A stretch of 28,295 bases of DNA, taken from a virus. The stretch is from the IMG/VR virus record IMGVR_UViG_3300009183_000292, positions 1 to 28,295 of that record; one strand, 5' to 3'. The notes beneath the pieces are model-generated. The model made no database searches and was not told where the DNA came from. It saw only the letters and a program-made list of their open reading frames with translations. Below are positions 13,750-20,173 of this stretch, piece by piece; position 1 is the first letter of the stretch; each line of letters opens with the position of its first letter. A program made the translations under genes and the position numbers.

Positions 13750-14100
13750 TTAGTTTGTTGCGATTTCTAGCACCTCTAGTTGTAACTGTGGTGCACGGCG
13801 GGCACCCTCTGCTACATTGGGACGGCGATCAAAGCGGGTAACGAGACGGCCTGTAATTGTGACTGGCATTGTCTCCTCTGCACCCTGTCGTGCCTGATCT
13901 AGTGCAAGTAGGTCACCTACTGATGAGTCATCAAGGGCAACGATGTTCATACCTGCAACATATACCTGACGGTCAGCCACCCCGTCAGATGTACGGCTGA
14001 TGTCTCGTTGATTGAGCCAGCCTGTTACGAGTGTTCCTTTGCTACCTGTGAACTGTTTGATGTTCTTGAGTGTACCTGTGATGATTACTTCGTTTTTCAT
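13750..14100 (-). CDS. OB-fold single-stranded-DNA-binding-like protein
   Basis: The frame is open to 14178, but the ATG at 14100 follows AGAGAGAGCAAC and begins MKNEVIITGTLKNIKQFTGS, the usual first strand of SSB proteins. GTLVTGWLNQRD, VYVAGMNIVALDD, MPVTITGRLVTRF and LQLEVLEI supply the remaining strands of an OB fold in order. The 116-residue chain lacks the acidic C-terminal tip of bacterial SSB, so it would not recruit host partners in the standard way. It probably coats single-stranded phage DNA during replication. An intrinsic terminator follows its stop directly, which lets it be expressed at a higher level than downstream genes. The family call is by pattern and is moderately sure. 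Confidence 0.72.
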   Translation of the reverse strand: MKNEVIITGTLKNIKQFTGSKGTLVTGWLNQRDISRTSDGVADRQVYVAGMNIVALDDSSVGDLLALDQARQGAEETMPVTITGRLVTRFDRRPNVAEGARRAPQLQLEVLEIATN

Positions 14101-14177
14101 GTTGCTCTCTCTTTCGTTAGTTGTTTCGTCTGTGGAAGGTAGCCCTCCCGTAGGGGAGAGGGCTACCTGGAACTGCA

Positions 14178-14579
14178 TTATCTCACATTACTTTCTAGTG
14201 GTTTGTCGCATGACTGGCAATCGTTGTACATTTTTGGTGTGAGTATGTGACACCACTGGCACTCTGTCTCGCGTGCACGCTGGGTCATGTCTTCCAACTC
14301 CCATAGTTCCTCATAGACTCCGCCGTCCTGTAGGAATACTACGGGTAGTTTGTACTCACCTTCCCTGTCTGTCCAGTCATGACCACTTGGCTCTGTGGTC
14401 GTGAGCCATTGACGCTTGTACTGAAGGTTGCCTTCAGACGCTGACTCATACGCTTTGTCGGTGAGTCGAGCGTCTGCTGTTTCTACGCAGTCAACGCATA
14501 GCATTTCTTGTGCGATACATTCTGGGCAGACATTGTTTACTGTGAGTGAGTCGCCTTCTGTGTACTGTACTTCGTTCAT
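14178..14579 (-). CDS. Multi-Cys zinc-type protein, first gene of leftward unit
   Basis: The ATG at 14579 has GGAG seven bases upstream and is preferred over a start at 14600. The 133-residue protein has CPEC and CVDC near residues 18-31, which make a possible first zinc site. After a middle region with GHDWTDREGEYKLPVVFL come CQWC and CQSC near residues 106-125, which make a second. The two CxxC pairs at each end suggest two zinc ribbons. It is the first gene transcribed leftward from the 0.9-kb control region, a place typical of immediate-early regulators. It may act on transcription or DNA, but no family was recognised. Confidence 0.73.
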   Translation of the reverse strand: MNEVQYTEGDSLTVNNVCPECIAQEMLCVDCVETADARLTDKAYESASEGNLQYKRQWLTTTEPSGHDWTDREGEYKLPVVFLQDGGVYEELWELEDMTQRARETECQWCHILTPKMYNDCQSCDKPLESNVR

Positions 14580-14601
14580 GTTGTTCTCCTTGCTAACCAA
14601 C

Positions 14602-14625
14602 CCCTAGATTTTAGGGCAACGCCCT
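14602..14625 (-). promoter_or_regulatory. Two mutually exclusive leader hairpins before the first leftward gene
   Basis: CCCTA (14602-14606) can pair with TAGGG (14612-14616), while AGGGC (14613-14617) can instead pair with GCCCT (14621-14625). The two hairpins share bases, so only one can form at a time in the leader RNA, just upstream of the ribosome-binding site of the gene at 14579. Switching is a hypothesis only. Confidence 0.35.
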
Positions 14626-14881
14626 GACATCGCAGGCATCGAGCAGGCGAAGCATTTCTGACTGCTTACGAGCAGACCATGGAGCGCAGCGGAATAGCGT
14701 CTGTGAGTAGGAAGAAATCGAGATGCCGTCACCAGCACAGCAACCATGCATTCGTAGAACTATGTGACTGGAATGTGCAAGCACAGACTGGGACTGTGAG
14801 GCTTGTCATGCCTGAAAGGTGTGACGAGGCTCATGGTTACAGTCTGCTTGACATTCTGCTGGTGGCGATAAAATCAGAGGG

Positions 14882-14908
14882 ATCATAAGTAAAAGACGGC
14901 GATATCAA
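14882..14908 (-). promoter_or_regulatory. Possible leftward early promoter
   Basis: On the minus strand TTGATA (14908-14903) and TATGAT (14887-14882) are separated by 15 bases, shorter than ideal. It lies in the palindrome region and would give a leader of about 300 bases before the first leftward gene. No better leftward pair was seen. Confidence 0.3.
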
Positions 14909-14925
14909 TTCAATTGAATTGTATC
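14901..14925. repeat. Long near-perfect AT-rich palindrome
   Basis: CAATTCAATTGAATTG at 14906-14921 is a perfect 16-base palindrome. GATA and TATC extend it with one unpaired T at 14905. It could be a regulator site or an origin element. The overlap with a possible leftward -35 box makes an operator plausible. Confidence 0.75.
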
Positions 14926-14942
14926 GGCGGCTGGTCTGCCTT

Positions 14943-14996
14943 TGATTTGACAGGCGAAGGCGACAGAGCGGGAGCGTCGCCTTTGACTCCAAATCA
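14943..14996. other. Nested stem-loop with two perfect stems
   Basis: TGATTTG (14943-14949) pairs with CAAATCA (14990-14996), and inside it AAGGCGAC (14957-14964) pairs with GTCGCCTT (14976-14983) around an 11-base loop. The two nested stems suggest a structured RNA or a cruciform. No T run follows, so it is not a terminator. The octamer GCCTTTGA also occurs upstream at 14939-14946, which would allow competing pairing. Confidence 0.6.
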
Positions 14997-15010
14997 TAGG
15001 ACAGATTACG

Positions 15011-15070
15011 ACCATTGGTAGATAGTTGTAGGTCTGAGGGTTTACCATTGGCAGACTGAGAGGTCTGGAG
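15011..15070 (+). repeat. Two near-direct repeats (ACCATTGG[T/C]AGA ... AGGTCTG)
   Basis: The copies at 15011-15038 and 15044-15070 share ACCATTGG(T/C)AGA and AGGTCTG(A/G)(A/G)G in the same order, at a 33-base step, or roughly three helical turns. Such spaced copies resemble iterons or a regulator's paired sites. Confidence 0.5.
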
Positions 15071-15099
15071 ATACTTCTCCAGTAGTAGTATTATTTTTT
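15065..15099 (+). terminator. Weak terminator-like hairpin
   Basis: CTGGAGA pairs perfectly with TCTCCAG around TACT. T6 lies 11 bases past the stem at 15094-15099, which is far for a normal intrinsic terminator. It may instead be one of the cluster of regulatory hairpins. Confidence 0.3.
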
Positions 15100-15112
15100 A
15101 TAGTAGACTCTA

Positions 15113-15180
15113 GACTGAGCCTCAGTCAGTCAGGCAGACTGTCTCTACATACACAGTCCACACTGTGCAGTCTGTACTGC
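15113..15180. repeat. Cluster of short inverted repeats
   Basis: GACTGAG-C-CTCAGTC (15113-15127), CACAGT-CCAC-ACTGTG (15152-15167) and GCAGT-CTGT-ACTGC (15167-15180) follow one another, with CAGACTG and CAGTCTG copies at 15135-15141 and 15168-15174. This density of dyads suggests several sites for one DNA-binding protein. Confidence 0.6.
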
Positions 15181-15316
15181 TGTAGTAGTCTCTTTCTGTT
15201 CTATTTGACCCCCTATTGTTAAATATACGGCTGTAATATGTATTGTATCTCTACCTATAAATATTTCTGTATATAGTGACTGGGGGTAGTTATCTGTCTG
15301 TTTCTATTAAGTAATA

Positions 15317-15338
15317 AACTATTTGCCAGTAAATAGTT
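15317..15338. promoter_or_regulatory. Operator-like dyad before the late promoter
   Basis: AACTATTT and AAATAGTT form a perfect 8-bp inverted repeat around GCCAGT. It ends three bases before the -35 hexamer at 15342, the usual place for an activator or repressor dimer. Confidence 0.6.
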
Positions 15339-15341
15339 CGT

Positions 15342-15370
15342 TTGACCTGTTTGAACGGATTAAGTATATA
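15342..15370 (+). promoter_or_regulatory. Sigma-70-like promoter for the terminase/structural unit
   Basis: TTGACC and TATATA are separated by exactly 17 bases. Transcription would start near 15377 and leave a leader of about 110 bases before the terminase ATG. The leader includes a small TGCC-TTC-GGCA hairpin (about 15467-15477) and a GGGGATA site before the start. It is the best promoter in the window. Confidence 0.7.
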
Positions 15371-15487
15371 TGTACAGTAAAATATATTCGGAAGTCTTTT
15401 TAGAGCCTTCCTCATACTGTGACAGACTGCTGTACAGATATACTTTTATACGGCGGGATAACTCTGCCTTCGGCAAGGGGATAATGT

Positions 15488-17377
15488 ATGGCAGGGTTTA
15501 AATCAGGCGGCGAACACCACCTAGTAAAAGGTGTCACTCAAGCCAAAGAACAAGTTCTTGAGAAGGTGCGGGTGGGCGTCTCCCCTCAGGCGGCTATGAT
15601 TGCCATAGGCAAGAAGCCAGATACTATCCGTCAATGGATGGTCAGAGACCCATTATTTGCAACGGCACTTGAAGAAGCCAAGGAAGAAGGAAGTAAACAA
15701 TCCTTTGATGCCCTTGGTGTCCAAAAGGAGTCTATTCCCTTTGCAGAGTTTTCTAAGATGTTTTTTGACCAAATGGTCTTTCCTCACCACCAGAACTGGA
15801 TTGACCTTCTGGAGGGACGCGAGCCTTCTTGGGACCACCCTAATATTATATATGAGCCTGGAGAGCCTAACCGCCTCCTAATCAACGTGCCTCCTGAGCA
15901 CGCTAAGTCCACTGTTATCACGGTGAACTACCCAACTTACCGCATTGCCCTCAATCCCAACATCCGCATCATTGTGGTATCAAAGACGATTACTAAGGCA
16001 CGCGAGTTCGTATACGCTATCAAGCAACGATTGTCCCATCCACGCTGGCTTAAACTGCAGACCGCATATGGTCCAGAAGGCGGTTGGAAACAAGACGCAG
16101 ATACTTGGCGTACCGATACCGTCTATCTTGGGGGCGATGCGCGTAATTCATCTGAGAAAGACCCAACCATTCAGGCACTAGGTATGGGTGGTCAGATTTA
16201 CGGCGCACGTGCAGACTTGATTATTCTTGACGACTGTATAACTACAGCCAACGCTCATGAGTGGGAACAACAGATTAACTGGTTGCAGAAGGAAGTTATT
16301 ACCCGTTTGGGTAAGAACGGTAAATTGTTAGTGGTGGGGACCCGAATTGCAGCAAATGATTTATATAAAGAACTTCGTAATCCAAAGCATTGGTCAGGTG
16401 GCAAGACTCCGTTTAGTTATATGGGCATGCCTGCTGTACTGGAGTATTCGGAGAAGCCAGAAGACTGGGTTACTCTCTGGAAAGAGTCGGACGTCCCGTG
16501 GGATGGCGATGATGACACTCCTCAGGAAAACGGCTTCTACCCCAAGTGGGACGGGCAAGCCTTATTTAAGCGTCGCTCGGAAGTCACACCCTCAACTTGG
16601 GCACTTGTATACCAGCAAGAAGATATACAAGAAGATTCCATCTTCCCACCCATGTTGGTGCAAGGGTCAACTAACGGGATGCGGAAGCGAGGTCCACTAA
16701 GAGATGGGGCTGCTGGACATCCTGCTCACGTAGAACCTTACATTGTAGTTGGTTTTGACCCTGCTATGGCAGGTAACGCTGCATTTGTAGTTTGTACTTA
16801 CAACCGTGCAGATGGCAAAATTTACGTTAACGATTGTATTAATATGACGGAGCCAACTCCGCAGAAAATTAGGGCGACAATTGAAGAACTGGTTATTAAA
16901 TATAAGCCGCAAGAGTTTAGAGTTGAAATCAACGCCCATCAAAAAGCCTACTCCCTTGATGACGAGTTACGAAACTGGCTTGCTGGATACGGCGTACGCC
17001 TTGATGCTCACTTTACAGGCAAAAACAAGTGGGACACATCCTTCGGCGTTGCGTCAATGTCTAACTTGTTTGGCACAGTCCGAGAAGAAAAGTTCCAAAA
17101 AAACAACATTATAGAACTTCCTTCTTCTGAGGGTAGTGAAGGCATAAAGGCTCTTACTCAACAACTGTTGACTTGGAAGCCAAACACTAAAGGCAAGACA
17201 GATACTGTTATGGCGTTGTGGTTTGCAGTTATTCGCATCCGCGAACTTATGCAGTCTAATAGTCACACATCTATGTATGCCAACAATCGTTGGACTACTA
17301 AAGCACAGATGAATAATAGATACTCAATCAACCTAGACGATGCCTTTGCAGATCAATGGCACGACATATATGGATAG
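15488..17377 (+). CDS. terL: Terminase large subunit with N-terminal helix-turn-helix extension
   Basis: The 629-residue protein is a packaging ATPase-nuclease. Residues about 30-65 (VSPQAAMIAIGKKPDTIRQW, then MVRDPLF) look like the DNA-binding helix-turn-helix of a small terminase. The ATPase part has a Walker A variant PPEHAKST at 135-142 and Walker B LIILDD at 244-249. The C-terminal RNase-H-like nuclease has D424 (VGFDPAMAG), E480 (RVEINA) and D572 (TDTVMALWFA). It cuts concatemeric DNA and drives it into proheads through the portal. A GGGGATAATGT stretch precedes the ATG, and no separate small terminase gene is visible nearby, so the fused N-terminus may replace it. The function is sure; the fused role is inference. 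Confidence 0.95.
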   Translation: MAGFKSGGEHHLVKGVTQAKEQVLEKVRVGVSPQAAMIAIGKKPDTIRQWMVRDPLFATALEEAKEEGSKQSFDALGVQKESIPFAEFSKMFFDQMVFPHHQNWIDLLEGREPSWDHPNIIYEPGEPNRLLINVPPEHAKSTVITVNYPTYRIALNPNIRIIVVSKTITKAREFVYAIKQRLSHPRWLKLQTAYGPEGGWKQDADTWRTDTVYLGGDARNSSEKDPTIQALGMGGQIYGARADLIILDDCITTANAHEWEQQINWLQKEVITRLGKNGKLLVVGTRIAANDLYKELRNPKHWSGGKTPFSYMGMPAVLEYSEKPEDWVTLWKESDVPWDGDDDTPQENGFYPKWDGQALFKRRSEVTPSTWALVYQQEDIQEDSIFPPMLVQGSTNGMRKRGPLRDGAAGHPAHVEPYIVVGFDPAMAGNAAFVVCTYNRADGKIYVNDCINMTEPTPQKIRATIEELVIKYKPQEFRVEINAHQKAYSLDDELRNWLAGYGVRLDAHFTGKNKWDTSFGVASMSNLFGTVREEKFQKNNIIELPSSEGSEGIKALTQQLLTWKPNTKGKTDTVMALWFAVIRIRELMQSNSHTSMYANNRWTTKAQMNNRYSINLDDAFADQWHDIYG

Positions 17378-17385
17378 GAATTAAA

Positions 17386-17691
17386 ATGGCATCAACATCA
17401 TATTCACCAAAGCCTATGTCACCAAGGGCTAAGGCTAAGGCTGGCGCTGCTGGTAAGACAACAGCAAGACGCTACAGCGCCGATTTAGTCGCAAGAAATA
17501 CAGGTGGTATTTCTGGCACTGGAGGAAGAAACGTAACTAAAGATTACAAAGAAACTGGTAATCAAAAGTCGTTTTTGGAAAAACTAAAGTATGCATTTAG
17601 AACTATTCCAATAGAGTCTCCCGAAACTATTTCTTTTCAGAAGCAACTAGAAATTGATAGACAAAACCTAAAGAAGAAGAAGAAGAAGTAA
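17386..17691 (+). CDS. Small basic hypothetical protein (101 aa)
   Basis: The frame opens at 17356 inside the terminase gene, but the ATG at 17386 follows TAGGAAT and is preferred. The 101-residue product is rich in Lys, Arg, Ala, Ser and Thr, with little hydrophobic core, and ends in six lysines (NLKKKKKK). This would fit a nucleic-acid-binding or virion-associated protein. It lies between terminase and portal, where small head-related genes are common. No family was recognised. The A-rich 3' end encoding polylysine is prone to slippage, so the exact C-terminus should be checked. Confidence 0.7.
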   Translation: MASTSYSPKPMSPRAKAKAGAAGKTTARRYSADLVARNTGGISGTGGRNVTKDYKETGNQKSFLEKLKYAFRTIPIESPETISFQKQLEIDRQNLKKKKKK

Positions 17692-17737
17692 AATTGCTAA
17701 AAAGAAATAATTCTCCCCTTTAATCGTTAGGACAACA

Positions 17738-19513
17738 ATGGCATTATCAGTAGAACAAATAGTAGCAAGAGTTGAATCTCTGCGCTACCGTAATCACGAA
17801 CGTGATGCCCGTAACCTTGACGTACTTGCTGTCCGTAAAGGAAAGATTGCTGAAGTCTATCCTAATTTCTTTCCAGAAGGCGTAGATGCCAACGTAGTAG
17901 CAAACTTTATTGACATTGTTGCACGTGACTTATCCGAAGTTATGGCTCCGCTTCCTGCGGTTAACTGTTCTGCAGCCAACCAGGTATCTGACCGTGCTCG
18001 TACTTTTGCTGACAAGCGCACTCGCATTGCATCTAACTACTTCCAGCACTCAGACCTAGCGGTACATATGTACTCAGGCGCTGACTGGTATCTAACATAT
18101 GGATTCGTCCCTTTCATTATTGAATTAGACGATGAAGCAAAACTGCCACGTATCCGCATAGAAAACCCAATTGGGGCTTACCCAGAATTTGACCGCTATG
18201 GACGTTGTGTGGCATTTGCTAAGCGGTACTCTATGACACTTGGTGAATTAGTATCTCAGTTCCCAGAGCATGATAGACAATTGCTAGGACCAGATGGTTA
18301 CAAGCAAGACCTTAATGCACAAATTGAGATGATTCGTTATTACGATAAAGACCAATCTGTAATCTATGTACCGCGCAGAAGCAATCTAATTCTTTCTCAA
18401 GCAGCAAATCCGCTTGGCAAGATGATGGTTGTTGTTGCACGTAAGCCATCTATTGATGGTGAAATGCGTGGACAATTTGATGATGTACTTGGTATTCAGT
18501 TACTGCGTAACAGATTTGCATTACTTGCAATGGAAGCAGCAGAGAAGTCAGTACAAGCACCAATTGTTTTACCACAAGATGTGCAAGAACTTATGCTTGG
18601 TGGAGATGCGGTTATCCGTACAGCCAACCCAGCAGGTGTGCGCCGAGTAGAACTTACTTTGCCACAGGGTGCATTTACAGAACAAGAAGTTCTTAATCAA
18701 GAACTACGTGTTGGTACACGTTACCCAGAATCCCGTACTGGAAACATTGATGCTTCAATCGTCACTGGTCAGGGAGTACAGGCTCTTATGGGAGCCTTTG
18801 ATACACAAGTTAAATCTGCACAAGCAATCTTTGCTGCAACACTTCGGGACATTATTAGCCTTTGCTTCTGTGTAGATGAAATGATTTATCCCGAAGAAAA
18901 AACAATTCGTGGAGTAGATTCGGGTTCACCTTATGAAATTACTTATAAGCCAACTAAAGACATCAAAAACGATTATTCCGCTGATGTTCGCTATGGCATG
19001 CTTGCTGGTCTTAACCCAGCACAAGGTCTTATCTTTATGCTTCAAGCACTTGGAGGAAAACTCATCAGCCGAGATATGGCTATGAGAGAACTACCATTTA
19101 CTGTTAACGTTACACAAGAATTAGAAAAGATTGAAATTGAAGAAATGCGTTCAGCACTTCTTGGTTCACTTACGGCATATACACAAGCAATTCCACAGAT
19201 GGCTACTCAAGGTCAGGATGCTTCAGAAGTAGTTCGTAAGATTGCTGCGGTAATAAAGGCTCGTCAAAAGGGACAGGCATTAGAAGATGCAATAGAAGCA
19301 ACCTTTGCTCCGCAGCAAGAAGTTCCTCCTGCTGGTGCGCCGACTGATGCGGTTGAGCAAATGTCCCCTGCTCCCGCTGGTTTGCCAGCAGGAGGTCCTC
19401 CAATGCTAGAGCAACCACAAGGAAGACCAGATTTACAAACAATGCTTAGTAGTTTAACCAGTGAAGGACAAGGGCGTTCAGCCGTAAGAACAACTAGAGA
19501 ACGAGCAATCTAA
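17738..19513 (+). CDS. Probable portal protein
   Basis: The 591-residue protein follows terminase with only one small gene between them and has the size and composition of portal proteins. An N-terminal helical segment (VEQIVARVESLRYRNHERD) is followed by a core with NPIGAYPEFDRYGRCVAFAK near residues 142-161. A helical region (GVQALMGAFDTQVKSAQAIF) at about 345-365 lies near where the portal stem would be expected. The last 70 residues are Pro/Gln-rich and probably disordered. Portals are rings of twelve at one prohead corner through which DNA enters. The call rests on order, length and general pattern. No single diagnostic motif was identified. Confidence 0.75.
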   Translation: MALSVEQIVARVESLRYRNHERDARNLDVLAVRKGKIAEVYPNFFPEGVDANVVANFIDIVARDLSEVMAPLPAVNCSAANQVSDRARTFADKRTRIASNYFQHSDLAVHMYSGADWYLTYGFVPFIIELDDEAKLPRIRIENPIGAYPEFDRYGRCVAFAKRYSMTLGELVSQFPEHDRQLLGPDGYKQDLNAQIEMIRYYDKDQSVIYVPRRSNLILSQAANPLGKMMVVVARKPSIDGEMRGQFDDVLGIQLLRNRFALLAMEAAEKSVQAPIVLPQDVQELMLGGDAVIRTANPAGVRRVELTLPQGAFTEQEVLNQELRVGTRYPESRTGNIDASIVTGQGVQALMGAFDTQVKSAQAIFAATLRDIISLCFCVDEMIYPEEKTIRGVDSGSPYEITYKPTKDIKNDYSADVRYGMLAGLNPAQGLIFMLQALGGKLISRDMAMRELPFTVNVTQELEKIEIEEMRSALLGSLTAYTQAIPQMATQGQDASEVVRKIAAVIKARQKGQALEDAIEATFAPQQEVPPAGAPTDAVEQMSPAPAGLPAGGPPMLEQPQGRPDLQTMLSSLTSEGQGRSAVRTTRERAI

Positions 19514-19523
19514 GGAGTAAATT

Positions 19524-19748
19524 ATGGCAGCACGTAAACGTAAAGTGCGTACTGTTGCTGATAATGATTATTCAAAATTAGATGAATACGCAATTAGTTT
19601 GCATGAATATTATAAATCTTTACGTAAGGCTGGTTTTTCCGTAGACAATGCATTATGGTTACTGGCTTCAAAAGAATCACATCCTGATTGGATGCAAAAA
19701 ATTACATTAGATGATCTTAGAGATCATATTGAAGAAGACGAGGACTAG
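19524..19748 (+). CDS. Small hypothetical protein (74 aa)
   Basis: AAGGAG lies before the ATG. The 74-residue product is basic at its start (MAARKRKVRTV) and acidic at its end (DHIEEDED), with helical centre (YAISLHEYYKSLRKAGFS) and ALWLLASKESHPDWMQKI. No family was recognised. It lies between the portal and another small gene, where actinophages often keep small head or packaging accessory genes. The opposite charges at its ends suggest a protein-protein adaptor, but no direct evidence supports this. Confidence 0.75.
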   Translation: MAARKRKVRTVADNDYSKLDEYAISLHEYYKSLRKAGFSVDNALWLLASKESHPDWMQKITLDDLRDHIEEDED

Positions 19749-19750
19749 TA

Positions 19751-20173
19751 ATGGTTGAAAAAAGAGGCGGCTACCGACAGCCTAGCAATCCAGCACCAGT
19801 CTCAGGTCCTGGAGCGTTATCACAACGTACAGACGGTGGAGCAGTTGATGGAATGACTCAACCTGCACAAAGTTATACTGGATTTCCTTATGGACAAAAT
19901 ACAGCACTAGAGCAACAACAATCTGCTGCTCCTATGGCTGGTTCACTTTCAGCATCATTTGCTGATTTAGTTACACTTGATGCACCTACACAGCGTCCAG
20001 ATGAACCACTAACTGCTGGTGTTAATATGGGTGAAGGTCCAGGACGTGAAGCACTTAATCCTACTAATCGTGCGCCATCACTTGTTGATACACTTAAGTA
20101 TCTTGTGCAATTTGATTCATCAGGTGATGCAGAGTTAATTTATAGAACTCTTACAGACCAAGGTAATGCATGA
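19751..20173 (+). CDS. Hypothetical Gly/Pro/Gln-rich protein (140 aa)
   Basis: The 140-residue protein begins two bases after the previous gene ends. Most of it is disordered by composition (rich in Gly, Pro, Gln, Ser and Thr; for example QPSNPAPVSGPGALSQ). The C-terminal part (SLVDTLKYLVQFDSSGDAEL) is a likely helix. Its TGA overlaps the ATG of the giant downstream gene, so the two are coupled. No family was recognised. It may be a virion-associated or assembly protein that works with the giant protein. Confidence 0.72.
   Translation: MVEKRGGYRQPSNPAPVSGPGALSQRTDGGAVDGMTQPAQSYTGFPYGQNTALEQQQSAAPMAGSLSASFADLVTLDAPTQRPDEPLTAGVNMGEGPGREALNPTNRAPSLVDTLKYLVQFDSSGDAELIYRTLTDQGNA

Larger units (their letters stand above)
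14580..15487. other. Divergent non-coding control region, candidate origin
   Basis: About 0.9 kb separates the leftward early unit from the rightward terminase unit. I see no convincing gene and no tRNA. It holds a long AT palindrome (14901-14925), a nested stem-loop (14943-14996), two near-direct repeats (15011-15070), several short hairpins (15065-15082, 15113-15127, 15152-15180), six copies of the CAGACTG heptamer in either orientation, and a plus-strand promoter with a dyad. Base composition changes within it. About 14630-14890 is richer in GC, and 15180-15420 is AT-rich. This combination is typical of phage origins or early/late switches. It could also hold a long leader or non-coding RNA. 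Confidence 0.65.

Noticed and set aside
14679-14888. Plus-strand frame of 69 residues in the control region
   Set aside because: No ribosome-binding site, no family pattern, an isolated position between divergent units, and overlap with heptamer copies. A chance frame is more likely.
15205-15239. Second TTGACC as a -35 with TAATAT as -10
   Set aside because: The 23-base spacing is too long for a standard promoter.
14580-15487. tRNA or tmRNA in the control region
   Set aside because: No cloverleaf with a GTTCRA-type T arm and matching acceptor ends could be built.
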